NCBI GenBank assembly: GCA_963844625.1
Contig: CAWJPF010000018.1
Coordinates: 248,001 to 312,000, forward strand
Direction: 5' to 3'
DNA: 64,000 nucleotides
Origin: Palsa-504 sp963844625
GTDB taxonomy: Bacteria > Actinomycetota > Actinomycetes > Streptosporangiales > Streptosporangiaceae
The notes beneath the pieces are model-generated. The model did not search any database, had not been told where the DNA came from, and saw only the letters and a list, made by a program, of their open reading frames with translations. This document shows, in pieces, positions 39,445 to 47,286 of the stretch (the first letter of the stretch is position 1; each line of letters opens with the position of its first letter). Both the position numbers and the translations under genes were made by a program.

Positions 39445-41069
39445 GGTCGCACCCGCTCGGTCGGCGGGCGCGCGGCCTGCGATTGAGCCCAGAGCTGCGC
39501 CCGGAGTTCGCGCTTGAGGACCTTGCCGGTGGTCGTCCGGGGCAGCGAGCTGACAAACTGCACGGTCTTGGGGCACTTGAAGTGGGCGAGCTGGCCACGG
39601 CACCAGGTCACGATGTCGCCGGGCGCGACAGCGGGGCCGGGCGCGGGGATGACGACCGCGTGCACGGCCTCGCCCCAGGTGGGATCGGGACGCCCGAGCA
39701 CGGCGACGTCGGCGACGGCCGGGTGGCGGGCCAGAACGGCCTCGACTTCGGCGGGATAGATGTTCTCGCCGCCGCTGATGATCATGTCCTTGGCGCGGTC
39801 GAGGATATAGAGATAGCCATCGCCGGTCAGCTTGGCGATGTCGCCCGTGCGGTACCAGCCGTCTTCGGTGAAGGCCGCGGCGGTGGCCCCGGGGTCCCGC
39901 CAGTACCCGGAAAACAGGCACTCGCCGCGGATAAGCAGCTCGCCCGGAATGTCGACGGGCAGGTCGCGCCCGTCTGGGTCGACGATGCGCACCTCCCAGC
40001 CGAACGAGACACGTCCCGCGCTGGCCAGCCGCGGGTGACCGGGCTGATGATCCTCGGGCGCGAGCAGGCTGATCATCGACTGGCTTTCCGTGTTGCCGTA
40101 TATCTGCCGGAACCGGCAGCCGAACGTGGCCACGGCCGCGCTCAGCGAGGACGGGGTGATCGGCGCCGTACCGTAGGCAATCTCGCGCAGGCTCGACAAG
40201 TCCGCGCGGTCGCGCGTGCGGATCTCGGCCACCAGCATGTCGATCAGCGACGGCCCGGCGGTGAAGAACTCGATCCGGTCGGCCTCAATGGCGTCGATGA
40301 CCGCCGCGGGGCTGAAGGCCGTGTGGATGTAAACGGTCCCGGCGGTCAGGATCGCCTGCAGGCACTGGCCGAAGCCGCCCAGGTGGAACAGGGGCAGGAT
40401 CTGCAGATGCCGTGAACCGGCGACCTGGTCCCCGATCTCGATGGCGAAGTCGGCGACGCTCATCATCAGCGCGCCATGCCGCAGCGGGATGGCCTTCGCG
40501 CGGCCCGTGGTGCCGCTGGTGTGCACGAGCGCAAGCACGGAGTCGCCGGCCAGCTCGGGCCGCGGCGGAACCGGGCCGGTCAGCGTCGCGCCGGCCTGCC
40601 AGCCCGCAGGCGTCAGCCCGCCGCCGATGATCACCCGGGGGATGCTGGGGATGCCGGGGACGGTGGGGGTGCTGAGGGAGGTGGGGGTGCTGAGGGAGGT
40701 GGGGGCGGTTCGCGGCTGGGCGGCGTCGACTAGGGCGGTGAACTCGGCGTCGGCGGCGACCGCCTTCGGCCCGACGAGGGTCAGCACCTCGGTGAGCTCA
40801 CGAGGCGACAGCCGCCAGTTGACGAAGGCGGGCGTCGCGCCGGCCCGCATCAGCGCGAAGGCGTGCACGAGGAAGTCGGCGCTGTTCTTCGCCACGATCG
40901 CGACGATGTCGCCGGGCCCGATGCCGAGCCCGGCCCAGCCGCCGGCCGTACGTTCCACCGCGGCTCGCAGTTCGGCGTAGGTGTAAGCCACTCCCCGGTC
41001 ATCGGCCAGGGCCATCACGTCGGGCCGCACGTTGGCGCGCCACTCGATGACATGGATCCAGCTCTGCAT
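39441..41069 (-). CDS. Acyl-CoA synthetase / AMP-dependent ligase (first copy)
   Basis: 542 residues from the ATG at 41069 (MQSWIHVIEWRANVRPDVMA). ANL-superfamily motifs: A3 TSGTTGRAKAIPL, A5 YGNTESQSMIS, A7 YRTGDIAKLTGDGYLYILDR, A8 GGENIYPAEVEAVLARHP, and A10 LPRTTTGKVLKREL with the catalytic Lys. It activates a carboxylic acid to the acyl-AMP and then CoA thioester. A short 18-bp direct repeat (about 40660-40705) adds TPTSLSTPTSLSTP before the A3 region. It leads the minus-strand operon, divergent from the Rieske genes, so it should prepare the substrate for the pathway. Confidence 0.9.
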   Translation of the reverse strand: MQSWIHVIEWRANVRPDVMALADDRGVAYTYAELRAAVERTAGGWAGLGIGPGDIVAIVAKNSADFLVHAFALMRAGATPAFVNWRLSPRELTEVLTLVGPKAVAADAEFTALVDAAQPRTAPTSLSTPTSLSTPTVPGIPSIPRVIIGGGLTPAGWQAGATLTGPVPPRPELAGDSVLALVHTSGTTGRAKAIPLRHGALMMSVADFAIEIGDQVAGSRHLQILPLFHLGGFGQCLQAILTAGTVYIHTAFSPAAVIDAIEADRIEFFTAGPSLIDMLVAEIRTRDRADLSSLREIAYGTAPITPSSLSAAVATFGCRFRQIYGNTESQSMISLLAPEDHQPGHPRLASAGRVSFGWEVRIVDPDGRDLPVDIPGELLIRGECLFSGYWRDPGATAAAFTEDGWYRTGDIAKLTGDGYLYILDRAKDMIISGGENIYPAEVEAVLARHPAVADVAVLGRPDPTWGEAVHAVVIPAPGPAVAPGDIVTWCRGQLAHFKCPKTVQFVSSLPRTTTGKVLKRELRAQLWAQSQAARPPTERVRP

Positions 41070-41099
41070 CCCGCGAGTACCTTTCGTCCGCAGATCGTA

Positions 41100-41114
41100 T
41101 CGTTGCAGAAACGA
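41100..41114. promoter_or_regulatory. 15-bp dyad between ligase and Rieske operons, possible IclR/TetR site
   Basis: TCGTT, five bases (GCAGA), AACGA in the 101-base divergent gap. The size and 15-bp layout resemble IclR-family operators, and an IclR gene is encoded 3.4 kb away in the same cluster. Only sequence symmetry supports it. Confidence 0.4.
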
Positions 41115-41170
41115 CTTCTGTAGGACAGACACCGGGCAGAAATTGGCCGGCACCGGAGGAGATGAGCGCC

Positions 41171-42511
41171 ATGCTCGACCTGGCTGCCGTGGTCGAACAG
41201 GTGCGGCGGGGCATGGTCCCGGCACACGTCTACGGCGACCCGGAGATATTCGCGCTCGAGCGTGACCGGCTGTTCGCCCGGTCCTGGGTCTTCCTCGCGC
41301 ACGAATCCGAGATCCCCGATCCCGGCGACTACGTGGTCCGCCGGGTCCTGGCCGACTCGTTCATCGTAGTCAGGGACGAGTCGGGCGTCGTCCGCGTGCT
41401 GTTCAACATGTGCCTGCACCGCGGCATGCAGGTATGCCGGGCCGAGCTGGGCAACGCCTCGCACTTCCGGTGCCCGTACCACGCCTGGACCTACCGCAAC
41501 GACGGCCAGCTGGCCGGCCTGCCCTTCCACGGCGAGGCCTACGGCGGCGAGGACGGCTTCGCCCGCCTCGGCCAGTCCCTGCTGCCGGCGCCCTCCATGG
41601 CGATGCACAACGGGCTGATCTTCATCAGCTTGGACCCGGACGCGCCCCCGCTGCCGGACTACCTCGGCGATTTTGCCTTCTACCTGGACTTTTATACCCG
41701 CCAGAGCCCGGCGGGCGTCGAGCTGCGCGGCCCGCAGCGGTGGCGGATCAAGGCCAACTGGAAGATCGGAGCGGAGAACTTCGCTGGCGACAGTTACCAC
41801 ACGCCGCACACCCACGCCAGCGTGGTGGACATCGGGCTGTTCCGCGAGCCGAAGGCCAGCAAGCGCAAGGAGGGCGCCCTGTACACCGCCGGGCCCGGGG
41901 CGGGCACCACCTACAAGCTGCCGCCCGGCGGTGATTTCGCCGGGCAGCTGCGGTACGTGGGCTACCCGGACGCGATGATCCCGGCGATGGCGGCATCGTG
42001 GTCGGACCGCCAGCGGGCACTCGTGGCCGACAGCGGCTTCATGGTGTCGGCGGCGACCCTGTTTCCCAACCTGAGCATGGTGCATAACTGGCCGCAGATC
42101 GACGCCGACGGAACCGTCGCGCCGTTCATCTCGCTGCGCCAGTGGCAGCCGGTCAGCGAGCGGGAGACCGAAGTGCTCTCGTGGTTCGCGGTGGACGCGG
42201 CGGCGCCGGAGAAGTTCAAGCGGGATTCCTACAAGGCGTACCTGATGTGTTTCGGCATCTCCGGCATGTTCGAACAGGACGACGTGGAGAACTGGGTCTC
42301 CATCACCGACATGGCGACCGGGTCGATGGCCCGGCGGCTGAACCTGAACAGCCGGATGGGGCTCACCTCGCAAGGCGAGCCGATCAAGCCGCCGCTCGAG
42401 GCCTTCGCCGGTCCTGGCCTGGCCTATCAGGGCTTCGGTGAGTTCAACCAGCGGCACTGGCTGAGCCAGTGGAGTGATTGCCTGGAGTGCGAGCCGGGCG
42501 GTGTGCGGTGA
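41171..42511 (+). CDS. Rieske aromatic-ring-hydroxylating dioxygenase, alpha subunit
   Basis: 446 residues from the ATG at 41171 (AGGAG nine bases upstream; the ATG at 41162 is too close to it). Rieske centre CLH (C81, H83) and CPYH (C101, H104) in NMCLHRGMQVC and FRCPYHAWTY; mononuclear iron site in ENFAGDSYHTPHTHASV (about H210, H215) with a probable Asp later. Typical large-subunit length. It should add O2 across an arene double bond to give a cis-dihydrodiol, using electrons from a ferredoxin not encoded here. First gene of a tight four-gene operon (overlapping GTGA with the beta subunit). Confidence 0.92.
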   Translation: MLDLAAVVEQVRRGMVPAHVYGDPEIFALERDRLFARSWVFLAHESEIPDPGDYVVRRVLADSFIVVRDESGVVRVLFNMCLHRGMQVCRAELGNASHFRCPYHAWTYRNDGQLAGLPFHGEAYGGEDGFARLGQSLLPAPSMAMHNGLIFISLDPDAPPLPDYLGDFAFYLDFYTRQSPAGVELRGPQRWRIKANWKIGAENFAGDSYHTPHTHASVVDIGLFREPKASKRKEGALYTAGPGAGTTYKLPPGGDFAGQLRYVGYPDAMIPAMAASWSDRQRALVADSGFMVSAATLFPNLSMVHNWPQIDADGTVAPFISLRQWQPVSERETEVLSWFAVDAAAPEKFKRDSYKAYLMCFGISGMFEQDDVENWVSITDMATGSMARRLNLNSRMGLTSQGEPIKPPLEAFAGPGLAYQGFGEFNQRHWLSQWSDCLECEPGGVR

Positions 42512-43029
42512 CGGCCGGTCAGCCGCTCCGCTACGGTGACCCGGCGCACCTGGCCGCGCACCAGTTCCTGGTCGAGGAGGCGGCGCTGCTTGACGCGGCG
42601 GACTACGCGGGCTGGCTGGGCCTGCTGTGCGAGGACATCCGCTACCTGATGCCCGTCCGGGTGACGACCGCGCGCGGCGCGGGCTTTGACTCCCTCGCGG
42701 ACATGGGCCACTTCGACGAGGACATCTACGCGCTGCGCAAGCGCGTCCAGCGACTGGCGACCGATCACGCCTGGACCGAGGACCCGCCGTCACGGACCCG
42801 GCATTTCGTGACCAACGTCAGGACGTTCAGGGCCGGGGCTGACGAGTTGCGGGTGGAGTCCGCGCTGCTGCTGTTCCGCAGTCGTGGCGACACTCGGGCC
42901 CCTGACCTGGTGTCGGCCGGGCGCACCGACCTGCTCCGCGAGACCGACGACGGGCTCCGGCTGGCCCGGCGGGAGATCATGGTGGATGAGTCGGTGTTGC
43001 GCACCCAGAACCTGGCGGTGTTCCTTTGA
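42508..43029 (+). CDS. Ring-hydroxylating dioxygenase beta subunit
   Basis: 173 residues from the GTG at 42508, which overlaps the alpha-subunit stop as GTGA. NTF2-like small-subunit sequence: AHQFLVEEAALLDAADYAGW, LLCEDIRYLMPVRVTTARGA, TRHFVTNVRTFRAGADELRV, and the ending LARREIMVDESVLRTQNLAV FL typical of dioxygenase beta chains (RRxxxLDxxVLRxxNLxxFL). It is structural, forming the alpha3beta3 hexamer. It overlaps the next gene too (TTGA). Confidence 0.92.
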   Translation: MTAGQPLRYGDPAHLAAHQFLVEEAALLDAADYAGWLGLLCEDIRYLMPVRVTTARGAGFDSLADMGHFDEDIYALRKRVQRLATDHAWTEDPPSRTRHFVTNVRTFRAGADELRVESALLLFRSRGDTRAPDLVSAGRTDLLRETDDGLRLARREIMVDESVLRTQNLAVFL

Positions 43030-43247
43030 CCGCGCCGGAGCCCGTGATCAGGCTGGGCAATGAGTTCACCGAGGTCGTAGTGGAGCGGGTGCAGACCCGC
43101 AACGGCGCGCGGCTGCGGATCTCGGTGCCGAGCTCGGGTCAGGCGATCCTGCTCTGCCCGCTTGAGCTTGAGGCCCTGACCTGGCAGGACCACGAGCTAT
43201 TCTCCCGGCTGCTGAGGACACCGCACGGGCCGGAGGACGAAGGCTGA
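43026..43247 (+). CDS. Conserved 73-residue companion of the dioxygenase
   Basis: Starts at TTG (43026) overlapping the beta-subunit stop, and its TGA shares its last base with the ATG of the SDR gene, so translation is coupled on both sides. The sequence (PVIRLGNEFTEVVVERVQTR, NGARLRISVPSSGQAILLCP, LELEALTWQDHELFSRLLRT) looks beta-rich then helical. Similar small proteins occur in other actinobacterial dioxygenase operons and are sometimes labelled dihydrodiol dehydrogenase, but at 73 residues with no Rossmann motif it cannot be that enzyme. Assembly factor or third subunit is possible. Confidence 0.75.
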   Translation: MTAPEPVIRLGNEFTEVVVERVQTRNGARLRISVPSSGQAILLCPLELEALTWQDHELFSRLLRTPHGPEDEG

Positions 43248-44026
43248 TGGCCTGGCTGGACGGCAAGCGGGCGCTGGTAATCGGCGCGGGTTCCGGGATC
43301 GGCCGGGCGGTGCTCACCGCCTTCCACGCCGAGGGCGCGCGGGTCGGTGCGCTGGAGCTTGATCAGGCCAAGGCGGCCCGGCTGGCGGCCGAGATGCCCG
43401 GCTGCGTGGTCAGCCAGGGCGACGCCACGGCACTGGCCGACACCCGCGCGGCGGCCCGCGCCGTCACCGAGGCGTTCGGCGGCCTGGACGTCCTGGTCAA
43501 CTGCGTGGGCATCTTCGACTTCTACCGCGGCCTGGCCGACATCGCCGACGATCAGCTCGATGCCGCCTTCGACGAGATCTTCGCCGTCAACGTCAAGAGC
43601 CAGCTGATCGGCGTGCGCGCCGCGCTGCCCGAGCTGCGCCGGTCCGGCGGTTCGGTCGTGCTCACGGTCTCCACGTCCGGCTTCTATCCCGGCCGGGGCG
43701 GCATCCTCTACGTGGCGTCGAAGTTCGCGGTCCGCGGCTGCGTGATCGCACTGGCCCACGAGCTGGCCCCGGAGGTGAGAGTCAACGGGGTGGCGCCGGG
43801 CGGCACGCTAGGCACCGAGCTCACCGGGGCGCGCAGCCTCGGACTTGGTGACCGGGTCCTGGGTACGACGGCCGACCGGGAGCAGGACCTGCGCCGCCGC
43901 ACGCCCTTGCAGGTCGCGCTCACCGGCGAGGACCATGCGGGCAGCTATGTGTTCCTGGCCTCCGATCGCGCCCGCGGGATCACCGGCACCGTGGTGCACT
44001 CCGACGGCGGCATCGGCATTGGCTAG
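43247..44026 (+). CDS. SDR oxidoreductase, cis-dihydrodiol-dehydrogenase type
   Basis: 259 residues. NAD-binding GAGSGIG (13-19), acidic tip ALELDQAK (NAD rather than NADP), NCVG, catalytic Ser in VSTSGFYPG, Tyr155 and Lys159 in YVASKFAV, and ELAPEVRVNGVAPGGTLGTE, which strongly recalls HcaB/BphB-type dihydrodiol dehydrogenases. It would oxidise the dioxygenase product to a catechol with NAD+. Last gene of the Rieske operon, with a one-base overlap to the 73-residue gene. Confidence 0.9.
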   Translation: MAWLDGKRALVIGAGSGIGRAVLTAFHAEGARVGALELDQAKAARLAAEMPGCVVSQGDATALADTRAAARAVTEAFGGLDVLVNCVGIFDFYRGLADIADDQLDAAFDEIFAVNVKSQLIGVRAALPELRRSGGSVVLTVSTSGFYPGRGGILYVASKFAVRGCVIALAHELAPEVRVNGVAPGGTLGTELTGARSLGLGDRVLGTTADREQDLRRRTPLQVALTGEDHAGSYVFLASDRARGITGTVVHSDGGIGIG

Positions 44027-44527
44027 CAGGCACGGGTTTTGGGCCAGTCCTGTAGACCTTGGCGGGTCGGTCCGCTGGGTGCGTGGGCAGCCGCTGGTTC
44101 CGGGCCCGCAGGCGCGTGCCGTGTCGCCGGGGCTGGTGCCCAGTACCACGCCAGGGACTGACGGGGCAGGCAGGGTCCCGGTGACTCGTTCGAGGTCCCG
44201 TGGAAGCGAGACCCGGCCCCGGTCCCGGTCCGGCCTGGTCCCTGGCCCGGCCCCGGCCCAGGTCCCTGACCCGGGCCTGGTCTCGAAAAAGATCGCGGAA
44301 AATCTGGCTTACGTGGAAGATCTGGTACCTGATAGGGGCCCGGATGTTCCGTATAGGCCGGATTTTCCGCGTTACCCGGCGCGGGAGCGCAGGGGGCAGG
44401 GACGCCAGCGGCGGCAGGAGCCTGACGGGGCAGGACGGCCCGGAGTGACACCTCCCCGGCCGGGCGGCACCGGCCTCACTCGTACCCCGAGCCGGGCTTC
44501 AGCCGCCCCCAAGTCTGGGACACACCG
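44027..44527. other. Intergenic region of low-complexity CCGGTCCC-type sequence
   Basis: About 500 bases between convergent units (SDR gene and IclR gene). Much of it is short-period GGTCCC/GGCCCCGG repeats (about 44155-44285) that produce Pro/Gly/Arg-rich translations in every frame. No gene is supported. A more AT-containing patch at 44283-44370 has no evident signal. Confidence 0.5.
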
Positions 44528-45430
44528 TCAGATAGCGGCGCCGCGGAGCTGGCCCTCCAGCCAGGCGACCCGCTCGCGCAGCTCGGCCTTGATCCGGCTG
44601 GCGGCCTGTTCGGTCATCCTCGAGACCGGTGCGGATACCACCAGCGCCGCGGCCGGCACCTGGTGCGGGCCGCGGACGGCCACCGCGACGGAGGCGACGC
44701 CTTCCTCGCTCTCCTCGACGTTCAGCGCACAGCCCTGATCGCGCACCTGCCGTAGCTCGGCCAGCAGCCGGGGCTGGGAGGTGATCGACCGGGCGGTCAG
44801 CGCGGTCAGGACGGCCGGGCCGGCGAAGATGGCGGACACCTCGGCGTCCGGCAGCTCCGCGAGCAGCGCCTTGCCCGACGCGGTGCAGTTCGCTGCGAGG
44901 ACGGAACCGGTGCGGGACGCCACCCGCAACGCCCGCGAGCTTTCCACGGCATCCAGGTACCGGACATTGCTGCCCTCAAGGACGGCCAGATGCACGGTCT
45001 CGCCCAGCGAAGCGGCCAGGTGTTCCAGGGCCGCCCGGGCGTGCCGTCTGATATCGAGCTCGCGCACCGCGGCCAGGCCGATCTCGACCAGCGCCGGGCC
45101 CGCGGCGTAGGCCCGTGAGTCTGGTTCCTGGCGGACGAAGCCGTGATAGGCCAGCATGGCCATCAGCCGGTGCGCGGTTGAGTGCGCGACGCCGAGATAC
45201 TCGCTGGCTTCGGACAACCGGACCCGGGGCTGACCGCGGAACAGCATCAGCAGCCGCAGCGCATTGTCCACGGACGCGATCGGGTAGGCCGGCGGCCGGC
45301 CAGTCGCGGCCCCGGACGCTGACCGGGACGCGGACGCAGACCGGGACGCGGACGCAGACCGGGACGCGGACGCAGACCGGGACGCGGACGCAGACCGGGA
45401 AGACGCAGGTTTCTGCACAGCAGAAACCAT
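44528..45430 (-). CDS. IclR-family transcriptional regulator
   Basis: 300 residues. The first ~45 are a repetitive Ser-Ala-Ser-Arg tail. Then the winged helix (ASVDNALRLLMLFRGQPRVR, LSEASEYLGVAHSTAHRLMA, MLAYHGFVRQEPDSRAYAAG) and the GAF-like ligand domain (LAASLGETVHLAVLEGSNVR, ANCTASGKALLAELPD, GCALNVEESEEGVASVAVAV). IclR proteins control aromatic-acid catabolism widely. It lies 28 bases downstream of the alpha/beta-hydrolase gene in the same unit and is the best candidate local regulator of the cluster. Confidence 0.9.
   Translation of the reverse strand: MVSAVQKPASSRSASASRSASASRSASASRSASASRSASGAATGRPPAYPIASVDNALRLLMLFRGQPRVRLSEASEYLGVAHSTAHRLMAMLAYHGFVRQEPDSRAYAAGPALVEIGLAAVRELDIRRHARAALEHLAASLGETVHLAVLEGSNVRYLDAVESSRALRVASRTGSVLAANCTASGKALLAELPDAEVSAIFAGPAVLTALTARSITSQPRLLAELRQVRDQGCALNVEESEEGVASVAVAVRGPHQVPAAALVVSAPVSRMTEQAASRIKAELRERVAWLEGQLRGAAI
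45316..45394 (-). repeat. In-frame 18-bp tandem repeat at the IclR N-terminus
   Basis: Four to five copies of an 18-base unit (gcggacgcagaccgggac on the plus strand) encode S-A-S-A-S-R repeats just before the helix-turn-helix. Copies are almost identical, which indicates recent expansion. Confidence 0.85.
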
Positions 45431-45458
45431 ATGCGCCTCGCGGCCGCCGACGGGTTTG

Positions 45459-46577
45459 CTAGCCTTCGCGGCTAGCGGCCCAGGCCGCGATCAGGTCGGC
45501 CGCCTGCGTCCGCGCGCCGGCGGGTTCTTGCAGGTAGTGATCGGCCTTGATGAACTCCAGGGTCTTGTCCGGCGCGGCGAGCGCGTCGTAAAGGGCGCGG
45601 GCATCGCTTTCGTAGACGCAGGCGTCCGCGGTGGCGTGCACCACGAGGGCCGGCACGGTGATCCGGGCCAGGTGCGGCGCCGCGGTGCACTGGGAGGTGC
45701 GCAGGCTCCACATCGAGAGCCAGCTGCGCAGCGTGCTGACGGTGCCCACGCCGAAGACCCCGTAGTTCGCGCGCATCGGGTCACCGAGGTAGCACCAGTT
45801 CGGCCGCCGGTCCGACGGCTCGATCGACGGGTCGATCATCCGCAGGTCGGCCCAGCTGCGCGAGACGGTGAACAGCCGGTCCCTGGCCCGCGTCCCGGCC
45901 AGGCGATCCAGCTGATCCAGCGCCCAGCCGGTGATGCGCTCATTGCGCTCGCGCTGCGCCGCCCGGTAGCGAAGCTGGAAGTCCGCGCTATAGGGCGGCC
46001 CGTGGCCTGGGTCATACGGGTCAAGATCCGGGTCAGCCGACAGCGGATCGCTCTCGTCGGTCACGGATGGATCGAGCCACGCCGTCAGAACCTCGGGCCG
46101 GCCCGAGTGCGCGGCCAGCGCGACGTACAAGTCGCCGGGCGGCAGGTCCTCGACGGCCGGCAGCGGCCGCATCCCGGTGACCGGCCGCACGCTGGGCTCG
46201 GTGGCCTGCGACTGGTAGGCGGCCATCAGCGAGCCGCCGCCTGAGTTGCCCAGCAGCACCACCCGCTCGGCCCCGGCCTGCTCGCGCAGCCAGCGCACCC
46301 CGACGCCGATCTCGGCCAGCGCGTGGTCGAGCAGGAAGTGCGCCTCCTGGCCGCGGAACCTGGTGTTCCAGCCCAGGAACCCGAAACCGCGCTCGGCCAG
46401 GAAGCTGGCCAGGTAGTGCTCGCTGAAGTCCACGTTATAGTGCGTGGCGATGAACGCGACCCGCGGCTGGAGGCCGGCCGGGCGGTGGTAGATGCCCTGG
46501 CACGGATGACCGCCCGCGCCCGCCCGGCCCACCACCGGCGACGCCAGCCCGACGAATTCCCGCACGATCCCGGTCAC
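45459..46577 (-). CDS. Alpha/beta hydrolase of the catabolic cluster
   Basis: 372 residues. VAFIATHYNVDFSEHYLASF, nucleophile elbow LLGNSGGGSLMAAY, acid in VHATADACVYESDA and His in KADHYLQEP. A long lid (about 150-290) with many charged residues separates the nucleophile from the acid. Not the compact BphD/MhpC meta-cleavage hydrolase type; it could act on a CoA ester, lactone or ring-opened diketone. First gene of a minus-strand pair with IclR, divergent from the VOC-ligase-TetR unit. Confidence 0.82.
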   Translation of the reverse strand: MTGIVREFVGLASPVVGRAGAGGHPCQGIYHRPAGLQPRVAFIATHYNVDFSEHYLASFLAERGFGFLGWNTRFRGQEAHFLLDHALAEIGVGVRWLREQAGAERVVLLGNSGGGSLMAAYQSQATEPSVRPVTGMRPLPAVEDLPPGDLYVALAAHSGRPEVLTAWLDPSVTDESDPLSADPDLDPYDPGHGPPYSADFQLRYRAAQRERNERITGWALDQLDRLAGTRARDRLFTVSRSWADLRMIDPSIEPSDRRPNWCYLGDPMRANYGVFGVGTVSTLRSWLSMWSLRTSQCTAAPHLARITVPALVVHATADACVYESDARALYDALAAPDKTLEFIKADHYLQEPAGARTQAADLIAAWAASREG

Positions 46578-46640
46578 CGGCCACTCCGATCTGCTGCTGC
46601 CTGGACGCTGACAGCCCGCCCGGCAGGGTGCTCTGGCGCT

Positions 46641-46668
46641 GAACTGAAACTGAGTTTAGATTTAGTTC
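46641..46668. promoter_or_regulatory. Imperfect inverted repeat in the second divergent promoter
   Basis: GAACTGAAACT (46641-46651) and AGATTTAGTTC (46658-46668) are complementary at 9 of 11 positions with a 6-base spacer. It is the only AT-rich patch in the 138-base gap between the hydrolase (46577) and VOC (46716) starts. Probably the operator for the TetR gene at 48777 or the IclR protein. Confidence 0.5.
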
Positions 46669-46715
46669 CGGGCGGCAGGCCAGGCCCTGGCCGCCCGCAC
46701 CTTGAGGAGGACGTC

Positions 46716-47282
46716 ATGGAGTGGCAGAACGAAGAGTTCGATCTAGGCGGCGTTAATCACCTGGCGCTGGTCTGCTCGGACATGAAGCGGACCGTGGAGT
46801 TCTACACCCAGGTGCTCGGCATGCGGCTCATCAAGACGCTTGACCTGCCGGGCGGCGCGGGTCAGCACTTCTTCTTCGATATGGGCGGCGGTAACGCGCT
46901 GGCGTTCTTCTGGTTCCCCGACGCCCCTGACCCGGTCCCTGGCATCTCCGCCCCGGTGACGGTGCCTGGCCTGGGCGAGTGGACCAGCGCGGTCGGCTCC
47001 ATGAACCACATCGCGTTCAACATCCCTGAGGAACGGTTCCTCGAGTACCGGGCCAAGCTGAAGGCCAAGGGCGTGCGGGTCAGTCCGATCCTCGATCACG
47101 ACGACAGCGAGTTCGGGGTGGCCAGGGAACTGCACCCGGGCGTCTTCGTCCGCTCGTATTACTTCCAGGACCCGGACGGCATCCTGCTGGAGTTCGCCTG
47201 CTGGCGGCGAGCCATGGGCCAGCCCGGCGACATCCGGCACGAGCCGAAGACCGCGGCCGACCGGACCGGGCTCCCGGTCTAG
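46716..47282 (+). CDS. VOC-family metal enzyme (extradiol-dioxygenase/glyoxalase fold)
   Basis: 188 residues from the ATG at 46716 with GAGGAGG five bases before it. Two vicinal-oxygen-chelate repeats; metal ligands His15 (GVNHLALV), His98 (MNHIAFN) and Glu159 (GILLEFACW) make the 2-His-1-Glu triad. Such a single-module protein could cleave a catechol ring, epimerise or act as glyoxalase-like lyase; the neighbouring Rieske and SDR genes make ring cleavage attractive, but this is inference. First gene of the unit with the second CoA ligase. Confidence 0.87.
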   Translation: MEWQNEEFDLGGVNHLALVCSDMKRTVEFYTQVLGMRLIKTLDLPGGAGQHFFFDMGGGNALAFFWFPDAPDPVPGISAPVTVPGLGEWTSAVGSMNHIAFNIPEERFLEYRAKLKAKGVRVSPILDHDDSEFGVARELHPGVFVRSYYFQDPDGILLEFACWRRAMGQPGDIRHEPKTAADRTGLPV

Positions 47283-47286
47283 GCCG

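Noticed and set aside
41015..42793. 592-codon minus-strand open frame opposite the Rieske genes
   Set aside because: Opposite strand carries intact Rieske and beta-subunit signatures in a coupled operon; this frame shows none.
44027..44527. Coding potential on both strands
   Set aside because: Translations are Pro/Gly/Arg repeats arising from GGTCCC-type simple sequence, with no start/SD combination.
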